A DNA stretch of 64,000 bases from Sipunculus nudus. Its lineage: Eukaryota > Annelida > Sipuncula > Golfingiida > Sipunculidae. This document shows positions 12,690-24,180 of this stretch, piece after piece. The notes under the pieces were generated by a model, which was given only the letters and a program-made list of their open reading frames with translations, was not told the DNA's origin and did no database searches. Where the stretch lies: positions 92,526,723 to 92,590,722 of the forward strand of contig CM049309.1 of the NCBI GenBank assembly GCA_026874595.1, given 5' to 3'. The translations under genes were made by a program, and so were the position numbers. Every line of letters begins with the position of its first letter. The first letter of the stretch is position 1.

Positions 12690-13315
12690 GCTTGACACTG
12701 CAGTGGACAGGGTAGGCTTTTGCCTACCATCCAGTGCGCATGCGTGGGGATGGGGGCAAGTAAACAATAACAGTGGAAGCTCCTATAGGAATATTCAAGG
12801 TCAAGGCCACTCTCATAGGAAAGGTCATGACCCTAATTTAAATAAACATCATCCCATAACCCATTTCTATGTATATGCATAATAAAACAGAATCCGTCCA
12901 TTAGTTTTTGACTTATAATGCACAGTACTGTCAAGTGGCAATTTCGGGGGTATTAAAAGGCACGAAAACAAGTAAAGAATAATAGGTGGCGCCACCAGTT
13001 TCTGGAACATGACAACCCTATCCATGATCTTCAATCAACTTGATTTTGGGATCAATCCATGCAAGATTTCTTGAGATATTTAAGAATTTGTGTGATTTTC
13101 CCCAAAATTGGACCTATACACGGTCAAGGACACTCTAGTAGGTCATGACCTCGTTTTAAATAGGCGTCGTCCTCTCACCCATATCTATACATATGCCAAA
13201 TTTGGTAAAGATCCGTGAAATATTTTTTGAGTTATCGCGCCAACAAGATTTATATGCGGCGGCAGCGGGATCATCATGAAAACATAGTTTCCCCCGATTT
13301 TGTCTGGGGATACAA
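12690..13315 (+). mobile_element. Family E copy E1, 3' part
   Basis: The right end carries TGTCTGGGGATAC (13301-13313), the inverse of the family E 5' motif at 13789-13801, followed by AA. Upstream are a core site GGTGGCGCCACC (~12987) and a ~250-bp segment shared with 15925-16190. A stem GTAGGC/GCCTAC lies at 12712-12727. No matching 5' end (ACTAGAC) was seen, so the left part is lost or diverged. It is intronic relative to the minus-strand Ig gene. Confidence 0.5.
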
Positions 13316-13399
13316 TAAAAGCAGCGTTTCTGTAGAACATTTTACTTTTCTTGTTCTGCCTTGTACTCAACTGCATTACTGTTGACAGAACTGACTCAC

Positions 13400-13539
13400 C
13401 TTGGTAAGCTGTGACCGTGAGTGTGGCTTGTGAGCTCCTCCTGTCAGTGGCTATGTTGGTGGCTAAACATCTGTACTGGCCTGCATCTGACTTCACAACA
13501 CTAGTAATCTGTAACACACCTGAGTCAAGTACTGTATAT
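13400..13539 (-). CDS. Ig-domain exon, second half (DCC/neogenin/protogenin-like receptor)
   Basis: This 140-bp minus-strand exon encodes 46 whole codons plus one base at each end. It reads YTVLDSGVLQITSVVKS, then DAGQYRCLATN, then a G-strand-like ATLTVTAY: the D to G strands of an I-set immunoglobulin domain, with the canonical Asp-x-Gly-x-Tyr-x-Cys. The acceptor is TTTTCTGTGTGTTTCAG ending at 13540; the donor is CAAG/GTGAGT at 13399-13398. The first base completes an AGA (Arg) codon with the last two bases of the exon at 20141-20253, so the two exons join in frame into one Ig fold. SGVLQI-type wording suits the DCC/neogenin/protogenin (IGDCC) receptors; other Ig adhesion proteins remain possible. 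Family placement is inference; the exon call is strong. Confidence 0.87.
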
Positions 13540-13756
13540 CTGAAACACACAGAAAACACAAACTATTTAATCTACTCAACCCTTCTTGGTGGGAAAAGAC
13601 AGAAGGGTTCTGAACAAGCCAGTACTGCCTGCCCTCTAGTAGCCACTGTCACAACTACCAACCACATCACCTTTACTGGTTGCCCTCTTGTGGCCATATT
13701 CACAACTACCCATACACATCACCCAGACTGGCAGCCATCAAGTGGCCACATTAACA
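13540..13756 (-). other. Intron start region upstream of the Ig exon (acceptor side)
   Basis: This is the 3' end of the 6.6-kb intron, with the pyrimidine-rich acceptor at ~13540-13560. The stretch at ~13650-13740 contains three imperfect ~35-bp repeats around GGCCA/CACAACTACC. No other feature. Confidence 0.6.
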
Positions 13757-15855
13757 ACTAGACATTTCTTGGCACCGCAGGTGCCAGAGTATCCCCAGAC
13801 ATAGTACGGCCCCCCTTTAAGAATAGGCCCCCATTTTTAGCAGCATATACTGACACTTGGCAAGCAATTATTGTTTCTTCCATCTATCAATCCACAATCT
13901 TTTTGAAGTCGTTGGTCCTGTGACCTTTACCTTTGACCTCGTGACCCGAAAATCAATTGGGGTCTTGCTTTTTCAATGGGACATATATAAGTCAAGTTTG
14001 AAATCTATACATCAATAACAGCAGGAATATCATCCAGAAACTAATTTTTGGACAGATGGCTCCGGTTGCCTTGACCTTTGAACTTGTGACCCCAAATTGA
14101 TATTGATCATCCACTTTTTCTAGATTTATTGATGGGCCATATATAAGTCAGGTTTGAAATCCATATATTAATCCAAGCTTGAATAATCATCTCGGGAACT
14201 AATTTTTGGACAGATGGCTCCTGTGACCTTCACCTTTGACCTCACAATTGACAGGCGTCTTCCTCTATTGGCAGGGGAACTCTATGTGCAAGATGAAATG
14301 TCTGAGATGAAATGTTTGGCTGAAAATGCATCCACAATCTTTAAAAAGATGTGTCCTGTGACCTTGACCTTTGACCTCATGAGCAAAAAATCAATTTGGG
14401 TCTTGCTTTTCCAATAGGACATATACAAGTCAAGTTTGAAATCTATACATCAATAAAAGCAGGAATTATCATCCAGAAACTAATTTTTGGACAGATGGCT
14501 CCTGTGACCTTCACCTTTAACCTTGTGACCTCAAAATTGATAGGGTTCTTCCTCTCTTGGCAGGTGAACTATATGTGCAAGATGAAAGATCTGAGATGAA
14601 ATGTTTGGCTGAAAATGCATCCACATCTTTTTAAAGATGTGTCCTGTGACCTTGACCTTTGACCTCATGAGCCAAAAATCAATTCTAGTCTTGCTTTTCC
14701 AATGGGACATATACAAGTCAAGTTTGAATTCCATACATCAATAAAAGCTGGAATTATCTTCTGAAACTAATTTTTGGACAGATGGCTCCTGTGACCTTCA
14801 CCCTTGACCTTAAGACCTCAAAATTGATAGGGGTCTTCCACTCTTGGCAGGTGAACTATATGTGCAAGATGAAAGATCTGAGATGAATTGTTTGGCTGAA
14901 AATGCATCCACAATCTTTTTAAAGTTGTGTCCTGTGACCTTGTCCTTTGACCTTTGCCCTCATGACCCCAAAAACAATTCCAGTCTTGCTTTTCCAATAG
15001 GTCATATACAAGTCAAGTTTGAAATCCATACATCAATAAAAGCAGGAATTATCCAGAAACTAATTTTTGGACAGATGGCTCCTGTGACCTTCACCTTTAA
15101 CCTTGTGACCTCAAAATTGATAGGGTTCTTCCTCTTGGCAGGTGAACTATATGTGCAAGATGAAAGATCTGAGATGAAATGTTTGGCTGAAAATGCATCC
15201 ACATCTTTTTAAAGATGTGTCCTGTGACCTTGACCTTTGACCTCATGAGCCAAAAATCAATTCTAGTCTTGCTTTTCCAATGGGACATATACAAGTCAAG
15301 TTTGAATTCCATACATCAATAAAAGCTGGAATTATCATCCAGAAACTAATTTTTGGACAGATGGCTCCTGTGACCTTCACCTTTGACCTTAAGACCTCAA
15401 AATTGATAGGGGTCTTCCACTCTTGGCAGGTGAACTATATGTGCAAGATGAATGATCTGAGATGAATTGTTTGGCTGAAAATGCATCCACAATCTTTTTA
15501 AAGTTGTGTCCTGTGACCTTGACCTTTGACCTTTGCCCTCATGACCCCAAAATCAATTCGGGTCTTGCTTTTCTTTAAGGTCATATACAAGTCAAGTTTG
15601 AAATCCATACATCAATAAAAGCAGGAATTATCATCCAGAAACTAATTTTTTGACAGATAGCTCCTGTAGCCTTGACCTTTGACCTTGTGACCCGAAAATT
15701 GATATGGATCATCAGCTATTGGCATGTGAGCTATATATTCAAGATGGAAGAGCTGGGATGAAAGTTTGGCTTAAAATGCATCCACAGTATCTTTTGAGAT
15801 GCGAGTCCAGTGACCTTGACCTTTGACCTCATGACCCTAGAAGCTATAGGGTTCT
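13757..15855 (+). mobile_element. Family E element with ~290-bp tandem core (5' end intact)
   Basis: The 5' end begins ACTAGACATT, then a hairpin GGCACC-GCA-GGTGCC (13771-13785) and GTATCCCCAGACA (13789-13801), the exact 13-nt inverse of the 3' ends of E1 and E2. The body is a tandem array with period about 286-296 bp, best seen at 14492, 14779, 15072, 15358 and 15654 (start CAGATGGCTCC). Most units carry TGACCTTGACCTTTGACCT, i.e. AGGTCA half-sites including a DR1 arrangement. No canonical 3' end follows. Coding potential is nil; the short frames repeat with the unit. Confidence 0.65.
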
Positions 15856-15859
15856 TACT

Positions 15860-16200
15860 TTAGTGGTGGGCCATACATAAGTCACGTTTGAAATCCATAT
15901 GGCTATCAACACTGGAGATATCAAAAGAGGTGTGTGATTTTCACCAAATGTGGACACATTAAAGGTCAAGGCCACTCTCATGGTAAAGGTCATGACCCAA
16001 ATGTAAATAGACCTCATCCCATAACCCATCTCTCTACATGTGCATAATATGAAAGAAATCTGTCCATTAGTTTTTGACTTATAATACTTACAGTACTGAC
16101 ATAGGCAATTATGGGGGTATTAAAAGGCGTAAAAACAAGAAAAGGATAATAGGTGGCGCCACCAGTTTCCAGTATATCACAAGGCTATCCAAGATCTTCC
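15860..16200 (+). repeat. Family G core segment
   Basis: Bases ~15925-16190 are a diverged copy of ~12780-13020 (shared TTAGTTTTTGACTTATAAT and ATAGGTGGCGCCACCAGTTT). The palindromic core site at ~16153 is intact. It follows the E array directly and may be its remodelled right part. Confidence 0.55.
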
Positions 16201-16487
16201 ACTACACCTTTCATATTTTCTTTCATGACTGAATTAAATAATATAATACAACCTGACACCGTTGAAATTAAAGCTCTGCAGCTGTTAAGGAAAATGTATC
16301 TCATGACACCATTAACATAGACAGCCTTCAAGAGGCCTGTATATCATCAGCTCCTTGATATCACTTGGCGGCTGTGTCACAGTCAGTTCAGTGGGCAATG
16401 CTTTCCATATGATACGGTTTTTCGGGTTAGATAAGACAAATCATGACTTTTTCATTATACTTATTTCATACTTGTATAAGTTTTAAC
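16201..16487. other. Unassigned intron sequence
   Basis: No repeat or gene recognised in this stretch. Confidence 0.5.
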
Positions 16488-16540
<53 letters not shown>

Positions 16541-16572
16541 TATTATGTAAATCTTTATATATACATATATAT

Positions 16573-16631
<59 letters not shown>

Positions 16632-16766
16632 AGCACAGAAACTGATTATTCCAAAATATATACATATCAAAATAATTAGAGCATATATGTGTTCATGCTT
16701 ATTTGGGTATGTATGTGTATATATTTATTATGTATAAATATTATATTATATATATTTACATATATG

Positions 16767-16814
<48 letters not shown>
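16488..16814. repeat. (TA)n microsatellites
   Basis: Three long TA runs (~16492-16535, ~16575-16627, ~16780-16812) are separated by AT-rich sequence. A small MITE has inserted at the end of the third. Confidence 0.9.
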
Positions 16815-16816
<2 letters not shown>

Positions 16817-17024
16817 GGGCGGATCCAGGATTTAGGAAAAGGGGGGTCCAACCCAGGAGGACTAATGAAAATCCTTTAAAAAGGTCATTAGGTCCGGAAA
16901 AGGGGGGGGGGGTCCAAGCCGCAAAATATCGTCTAAAACCCTTTAAAAAAAGTTGCTTTGGGTGAAAAAGGGGGGGGGGGGGGGGTTCGGACCCCCTGTA
17001 CCCCCCCCTCTGGATCCGCTTCTG
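16815..17024. mobile_element. ~210-bp MITE with GGATCC-containing terminal inverted repeats
   Basis: The left end AGGGGCGGATCCAG and right end CTGGATCCGCTTCT form imperfect 14-bp inverted repeats. The interior has two G-rich stretches reading like imperfect internal repeats. It sits in a TA microsatellite, with TA-rich sequence on both sides, which obscures the target duplication. The class is unresolved; a TA-targeting family would fit. Confidence 0.65.
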
Positions 17025-18685
17025 TATATATATGTGTATATACACACATATATCTCTAAACACAAAAGCACAAAAAATTTTTATTCCACATTTGATATAT
17101 CAAAATAATAAAACATGTATATGTACATGTTCATCTATGTATGTATGTATATATAATAAAAAAAATATCATAATACAAAATTTAATACAGTAACAATACA
17201 TATATATATATATAAATATCATTTAATAAAATTATATATATTAATATATATAATAGTCGGTGTAATAATATTGATTATAGCCTGTTTTAAATATATCAAT
17301 AAATTTGGATTATAATTCTACATTGATTTCAAGAACAATAATCTTGAATTTCCATACCCTTCTAATACATCATGCATAATAAAAAATGGTATACATTATT
17401 AATTCTATACTGTATTACCGGGCCATATAAGTTGTTTTTTCTTTAATGATCAATTCCACCAATTGTGGTGTTGTGTAGGTCATGTAGAACTAGGAACAAA
17501 TTGATACTAATGTAAAAAATCAGTCATATCTTACTCCATGATTTAATTATAATAAGACTTGATGCCAACTGTAACTATAAGATCTGACAATGAATGATAT
17601 TGTGAATACCTGTTATCTTTTTATGTAGCGAACTTATTGGTGACATATATTCGGATTGTATTGACGAATATAACATTATTTTTATTCCAAAATAAAGGCA
17701 TAATAATTTATATTATAATGTGAATGCAGTTTAATATTTCGATGGTCATTAATTCAAAGTTTATGCTAAAACACATTAGACTGGTTTCAAGAGAAAGATA
17801 TAAGATGTTCATTATTTCGAGATAACCAAATAATGACAGATCATTATAAATATTCTCAAAGAGAGTGTATGAATGAGTATTTTCAAACACTATACTAAAC
17901 TATTAGTTTTGGATCTCTTCATATATAATATTTATTCACGTCATCAGAAAATCCATAGAGAAATTATATTTCAGAAGAGTGACATATTATTTTATATTAT
18001 ATTATATCGTAAAAACTTAATACAACATTTTCCTTTACTTATATTTATATTGCTTAACACTGTTCGGCAGTGAACATCACAATTGTCTTGGTAATATTTC
18101 TAATTTAACATTAAATTCAACTGTGTATGCTATATATAATAATACAGCTTGAGTCAGGCAACAAGGCGAAGCCCATCATAAACAAATGTGTCCCGTCTGA
18201 CCGGTCTAGCCAAATGTTCGGACATTTCTTTCAAACCATTATGAAAAGGGCCTAATCACGTGCCTTTGATGTTAGAGAATAAAATTTGCCATATTCTGTT
18301 TGTGAGGCTGGCAGAGTTCTAAGAAGAAATTAAGTTTATTTGTTAAATATATTTAAGAAATAGCTTAATGAAAAATAGGTGCGCTATGAAACAACAACAT
18401 ATATACAGAATACGATACAAAATTATAACCAAAAATTAATGGCAGACTGTGTAAATACCATGTACCACGTCGGACCCACCGTGCGTTTGCGTGATTCCCT
18501 TCACTGTGAAACAATTTCAACTTTAATGAATTATACTCGTGTCTTCCTATCATTTATATTATTTTGTTTTTGGTACAAAAATGTATGCAAAGAATCATGT
18601 AAAGTTTTTTTTGTATATTATTTCATTACATATAATAATAGGCCCCTTTGAAGCATTTTCTTACCAGACTATGATATGTATGTTA

Positions 18686-18689
<4 letters not shown>
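17025..18689. other. AT-rich intron sequence
   Basis: AT-rich, single-copy-looking DNA inside the Ig-gene intron. I found no exon with paired splice sites and no similarity to the repeat families elsewhere in the window. Small open frames are consistent with chance. Confidence 0.55.

Positions 18690-18752
<63 letters not shown>
18690..18752. repeat. Compound (AT)n(GT)n microsatellite
   Basis: An AT run of about 28 bp passes directly into GT repeats (18719-18752). Confidence 0.9.
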
Positions 18753-19215
18753 ATCCAACATTGAAAGTTTTATTAAAGCCTTTAAATGTTACCAGATGCA
18801 TGATCATCAGCATTTAATAAGCTGCATGATCCGACAGGATGTCCGTGTGTCATGAATCCTCTAAAAGACCGACATGAGTAATCATGGTGTAAAGTCTGCT
18901 GTTAAACCTCAGATGAAATGTAAATGTATCACAAGACCACGGCCTGGACATCTTGTCAATGTTAAGGAGATGTGACCGACATGCATACCAGACCATAACA
19001 GATACGCTATACTTGCCCAGCCACTGACTGACAGATGATGGATATCTTCCCATTAAAGCTAAATTTGGTCATAACATCATGGGCTTAACCTACTTTTAGT
19101 TATACTTGTTGGAATGGAATGTTAATTTAGACCAGTATCGTGTTTATTTAATCCAAAAAAGGTGTAAACTTTTCAATATTATTACATACTTAACACCGTA
19201 TTCAAAGCGCACACG
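18753..19215. other. Unassigned intron sequence
   Basis: No gene or repeat family recognised. Confidence 0.5.
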
Positions 19216-19531
19216 TGCTACTGTTTACTCGCCAACCGGAAGTAAACAAAGTTTTCATCCGGGGCCCTCACTTCCATATAAGCCAAACCGTGTTTCTGTG
19301 TATTTGTGTTATTTTCACAAAAAATGGACCTATTCAAGGTCAAGGTCACTCTTCTAGCAAAGGTCATGACCCCATTTTAAATAGGCTTTGTCCCCTTACC
19401 TTTATCTATACAAATGTAAAGTTTGAAAAAGATCAGTGAAATATTTTTAGAGTTATCCCGCTCACAAGGTTTTTCTGGGGCGGCGGGACCGTCGTGAAAC
19501 CATAGTATCCCGACTTTGTCTGGGGATACAA
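19216..19531 (+). mobile_element. Family E copy E2, 3' part
   Basis: The segment ends TGTCTGGGGATAC (19517-19529) plus AA. Upstream it shares GGTCATGAC, a CGG-rich stretch and CATAGTATCCC with E1 and with family D tails. The 3' hairpin pairs GTATCCC with GGGGATAC (one bulge). The left boundary is uncertain and no 5' terminus was found. Confidence 0.55.
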
Positions 19532-19582
19532 CTATATGAAATACCTTGCAAATGTGACAAAGGTTTTTAACTGAGGTCTTGA

Positions 19583-20168
19583 GGCAGGTGGTTGCTGCAC
19601 ATGCAATGAATTTTTACCTTTGGCTCTGAGGTTGGGGGTTGCTGCACATTACCATGTATTTTTATCTTTGGTTCTGAGGTTGGGGGTTGCTGCGCATTAC
19701 ATTGTATTTTTATCTTTGGTTCTGAGGTTGGGGGTTGCTGCGCATTACATTGTATTTTTATCTTTGGTTCTGAGGTTGGGGGTTGCTGCGCATTACATTG
19801 TATTTTTATCTTTGGTTCTGAGGTTGGGGGTTGCTGCGCATTACATTGTATTTTTATCTTTGGTTCTGAGGTTGGGGGTTGCTGCGCATTACATTGTATT
19901 TTTATCTTTGGTTCTGAGGTTGGGGGTTGCTGCGCATTACCATGTATTTTTATCTTTGGTTCTGAGGTTGGGGGTTGCTGCGCATTACATTGTATTTTTA
20001 CCTGTGGTTCTGAGGTTGGGGGTTGCTGCACATTACAATGTATTTTTTCCTTTGGTTCTAAGCAAGGGGTTACTGCACATTACAATGAATATACTTTTGG
20101 TTCTGAGGTTGGGGTTGCTGTACATTACAATGAATTTTACCTGTGGTTCTGAGGTAGGGGGTTGCTGT
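19583..20168 (-). repeat. 48-bp minisatellite derived from an exon/splice-donor boundary
   Basis: About twelve 48-bp units run from the 3' end of the Ig exon into the intron. Read on the minus strand, each unit is a copy of the exon tail (CAGCAACCCCCAACCTCAG, then AACCAAAG or AACCACAG) followed by the intron start (GTAAAAATA or ATAAAAATA, then CATTGTAATG). The exon-proximal unit carries the working donor CACAG/GTAAAA at 20141/20140. Seven successive homogeneous units (~19632-19967) have AT in place of the donor GT; the units at ~19606 and ~19995 keep GT. Because 48 is divisible by 3, long open frames exist on both strands, but neither is in the frame of the Ig exon. Confidence 0.85.
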
Positions 20169-20253
20169 TTTTTCTCCAGGTTATCTGTGGTTGTGGTTTG
20201 CCCTGTATTTGACAGTGAAGCCTCACATTTTCACCTTCTTCTGCAGTGACTGA
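20141..20253 (-). CDS. Ig-domain exon, first half (same gene as 13400-13539)
   Basis: Too short to stand out as an open frame. The minus strand reads VTAEEGENVRLHCQIQG, then KPQPQITWRKNSNPLPQNH: the A to C' strands of an Ig domain, with Cys and Trp 12 residues apart. The donor CACAG/GTAAAATTC is at 20141/20140; the exon ends on two bases (AG) that join the A of the exon at 13539 to give Arg. The acceptor is ambiguous: CTTTTGTACCTCAG followed by TCAG gives a start at 20253 (phase 0) or 20249 (phase 1). Phase 1 is usual at Ig-domain borders, so 20249 may be the real start. The product would be an extracellular domain of a cell-surface adhesion or guidance receptor. The exon's last ~27 bp seed the adjoining minisatellite. 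Confidence 0.85.
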
Positions 20254-20799
20254 CTGAGGTACAAAAGAGAACCTGGACATACCTGAAAATAAAATTAACA
20301 CCATAAAGAAACAATTGGCATTTCATTATAAAGTTCCGATATCTTCTGTTTTTTCTTGTGTTTGTATTTGTGTTAAAAATGTTAAAGCCTTTATCAATGA
20401 TATTCGATCAAAAAGATTTAACAAAAACTAATATTATATTTGTCTTAGTGTACAAGGGAATCTGAACTAAACTAGATTTGGGACCTGTATCTGGTATTGT
20501 CACAATATCTGACAGCTATGGTAATCATACTGTCAACTTTCCTATTATTGCAATATCACGATATGCATTTTTGTCGAAGATTCTGCTTCACAAGCAAGCC
20601 CTTTAAGTGTATTTTCTTAGAGAAAATGGCATCATTAGGGTCTGTCCATGTTCAATATAACATTTATTTTTATGAATTTTATCTTTTTTAACTAGATATA
20701 GTTGAATTTGCAGGCATATTCAAGCCTCCCCTGACACCAGCTAAAAAGTAGAAGCTTCTGGTTCTAGGAAGATTGGAAAACAACACAACTGACCATGCT
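20254..20799. other. Upstream intron, unassigned
   Basis: Intron 5' of the Ig exon on the minus strand. Nothing beyond the acceptor pyrimidine tract was recognised. Confidence 0.55.
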
Positions 20800-21690
20800 T
20801 AAACATAAATATGCAAATGGATTCATCAATAAGCATTAGAATCATGTTCTCCATGAAAAAAGTGTAACATGTTCAAACAAGTAATAGATAGACTTGAGAA
20901 TCTGATAAAATTGACAAGTTTACACATGGCCAATATACAGAATTATGCAAATGACCCTACTTAATATGCACAGATTGACCCCAAAAGTTAATCAACTTGT
21001 CAGAGGAGTACTCACAAGGTATTGACAAAGTTTTGTACAAAACACATTTACAGTTATGTTTTGAGTGCAAGCATAAAGAAAACTGCTCTTTAAGCTAATT
21101 AGCATAATTAAGCCGTTGAAACAACTTCTAAAAATCAGGTGTTGCCTCATACTTGGTAAAACACATATGAAGTTATAGCCTGATTTGACCAGCAGTACTT
21201 GACTTAACAATGTGGGAAGGAAGAATATGTGGGAAGGTAATTAATATGCAAAACAGGCAAAACATGCAAATTATGAATAAATATGCAAAAGAGTTCATTA
21301 GTATTCATTAGAATCATATCCTCAGTGAAAAAATGTTACATGTTCAAACATGTAATGAATAGACTTGAGAATTTTATAAAATTGACAAATTAACACATGG
21401 CTGATTTACATAATTATGCAAATGACCTACTTAATATACAAAGATTGACCCCATTACTTAATCAACTTGTCAGAGGGGTACTCACAAGATATCAACAAAG
21501 TTTTGTACAAATCACATTAATGGTATGTTTTGAGCGCGAGCGCAAAGAAAACTGCTCATTAAGCTAATTAGCATAAATAAGCTCTGGAGACAACTCTCAA
21601 AATCTAATCAGGTGTTGCCTCATACTTGGTAATAACACATAAGGAGTTACAGCCTGATTGGCCAAGCAAATCTTGAAATATTGTGGTTGC
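20800..21690. repeat. Family N: two ~470-bp tandem units
   Basis: Unit 1 (~20808-21205) and unit 2 (~21270-21680) share GTTCAAACA, ATTGACCCC and GGTGTTGCCTCATACTTGG in order. The block contains at least four perfect ATGCAAAT octamers. Termini and class are unknown. Confidence 0.65.
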
Positions 21691-21727
21691 AAAGGAGTGT
21701 CCATAAGAAGAAGAAGATAAAAGAGAA

Positions 21728-22937
21728 ACTAGATGTGTCGGCACGACACGAATGCCCCCGCCTGGGGCAAATTAGAAACATTTGTTAAATTTTGAAAAAT
21801 TTTTTAAGTTCAGGAGGTGTCGTATGGCCAAAAGTAGGTCAACAAGGGCAAAATGCAAACTCGATCTGTAACAGGTCATTATCAAGCAACACATAAAAAA
21901 TCAGAGTGGTTTCTGCAGGCATTGAGGAAAAAAAGTCCGTACATATGCATTTGTTATGAATATTTCTATTTTTCATGAAATTTTCTAGGTTCAGGAGCAG
22001 TCAAATGGTCAAAAGTAGGTCAACTGGGACAAAACAAGAACTCGATCTGTAACTGTCATAATCTGCCCACACATAAAAAATCAGGGTGGTATCTGCAGGC
22101 ATTGAGGAAAAAAAGTCCATACATATGCATTTGTTTTGAAAATTTCTATTTTTCATGAACCTTTCTATGTTCAGGAGCAGTCAAATGGTCAAAAGTAAGT
22201 CAACTGGGACAAAACAAGAACTCACTGGTCAATATCTGCTCACACACCAAAAATATCCAATATCTGCAGGCCAATATCTGCAGGCATTGCGAAAAAGAGT
22301 CTGTACATGTGTATTTGTCATGAAAATTTCTATTTTTCATGAAATTTTTTAAGTAAAGGAGGCGTAAAACATTCAAAAGTAGGTCAACCAGGACGAAACG
22401 CAAACTCAATCTGTAACTGGTCATTATCTGCCCACACACCAAAAATCAGGCCAATATCTGCAGGTATTGTGAAAAAAAGTCTGTCCATGTGTATTTGTCA
22501 TGAAAATTTATATTTTTCATGAAATTTTCTATGTTCAGGAGCCGTAAAATGGTCAAAAGTAGGTCAATTGGGACGAAACGCAAATTCGATCTGTAACTGG
22601 TCAATATCTGCTCACACACCAAAAATAAGGCCACTATCTGCAGGCATTGCGAAAAAAATCCGTACATGTGTATTTGTGATGAAAATTTCTATTTTTCATG
22701 AAATTTTTTTAAGTTTAGGAGCCGTAAAACAGTCAAAAGTAGGTCAACCGGGATGAACCACGAACTTGATCTGTAACTGGTCATTATCTGCCCACACACC
22801 GAAAATCAGGCCAATATCTGCAGGCACTGCGAAAAAAAGTCTGTACAACCGTTTGATTTTGGAGTAACGGAATGACGGAAGGACGGACATGGGTAAAACT
22901 ATATGCCCCAGCCACTTTGTGGCGGGGGCATAAAAAA
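21728..22937 (+). mobile_element. Family B element B1, HINE/pearl-like, ~180-bp tandem core
   Basis: It starts ACTAGATG, then hairpin GTGTCG-GCA-CGACAC, then ATGCCCCCGCC (21752-21762), the 11-nt inverse of GGCGGGGGCAT at 22921-22931. The body holds about six tandem units of ~150-180 bp, each with a TTTGTCATGAAAATTTCT-like stretch and CAATATCTGCAGGCATTG. The 3' end is a hairpin with 14-nt arms (TATGCCCCAGCCAC / GTGGCGGGGGCATA, one mismatch, TTT loop) followed by A6. The left flank ends in A. Terminal structure matches families D and E but the sequence does not. Confidence 0.75.
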
Positions 22938-23103
22938 TGTAGGGAATTAATAAGCCTCCCCCAACAGTGGTGGCTTAATAAACCATGCATTTGAACATGT
23001 GTAAGGACGGAACCAAGTGGACCCTGACTTCAGGATCAGTCAGAATGTCCAGAAGTAGCATGACAAATCAAAGAGGGCAAAAGCCAGAGAATCGAAGTAG
23101 AAA

Positions 23104-24180
23104 ACTAGAAAACGGGTAGTCGACAAGCAACTACGTGTATCCGCCTAAATCAGAGTGGAACGGGTGAAGTGAGGCATGGATTGAGTGGCAAGGGGAAATA
23201 GAGTGTTGCATATTAGCATGGATGTCTGCAGCCATATTGTGTATGTAGGTTGCCCCCCCCACCCCCCCCCCGCCACAAAATCCAGAAAGCCATCCAAGTT
23301 GTATACATAAGCAAAATTTAAGGCAGATAAGTCAAACCACTACATGTATATGAGTGATTTTAGCCCGTGGCAGACAAACAGATGGACTCGGAGCAAAAAT
23401 GGTTGCAGGTGACGCCACCAGTTTTGCTTATGATAAAGAGCTATGTGAGAACTATACACATGCAAAACTTTGGCCCAATCAGTCAAACGGTTCCCAAGAT
23501 ATGAGCTTGGATGTCTGCTGCATAAACTAGAATGCAGGTGGCGCCAACTGTCATAAAATCAAGAGAGCTGTCGGGGATGTATAAACCTGCAAAATTTTAG
23601 GCAGATATGTCAAACCACTGCCTAGATATGAGTGATTTTATCCCATGGCAGACAAACAGACGGGAGCTGTGCAAAAATGGCTGCAGGTGGCGCCACCAGT
23701 TTTGCGTATGATGAGGAGCTATGTGAGATCTATACACATGCAAAATTTTGGCCCAATCGGTCAAACAGTTCCCGAGATATGAGCTTGGATGTCTGCAGCG
23801 TAAACGTGAATGTAGGTGGCGCCACCTGTCATAAAATCAGAGAAAAGCTATCCAGGATGTTTACGCATGCCGAATTTCAGGTGAATTAGTCTAGTCACTG
23901 CAGAGATATGAGTGATTTTAACCCAAGGCAGATGAACAGATGGACACTGTGCAAACATGGTTGCAGGTGGTGCCACCATTTTTTGTGTATGTTATAAAGC
24001 TCTCCAAAGGCTACATTTGTGCAAAATTTTTAGCCTGATCGGTCAAACGGTTCCCGAAATATGTGGGTTTATGTGTGGAAACAGACGCACAAATGGACAC
24101 TGGGCAGCAAGGAAAGGTCAGAGGTCAACCAAAAATGAAGGCGCAGCAGTTCACATGTGACCTGATGATAAACCTGATTT
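23104..24180 (+). mobile_element. Family D element D1, 3' end missing
   Basis: It starts ACTAGAAAACGGGTAGTCG and contains family D tandem cores with GGTGGCGCCACC (e.g. ~23687, ~23816) and the unique D right domain (CAGCAGTTCACATGTGACC), but not the terminal GGCGGATACAA. It fades into unrelated sequence near 24180. This is the most diverged D copy in the window. Confidence 0.7.

Noticed and set aside
19567-20249. Long open frames on both strands (154 and 209 codons) across the 48-bp repeat
   Set aside because: A 48-bp period keeps any stop-free frame open. Neither frame is that of the Ig exon, whose own frame meets a stop just past the donor.
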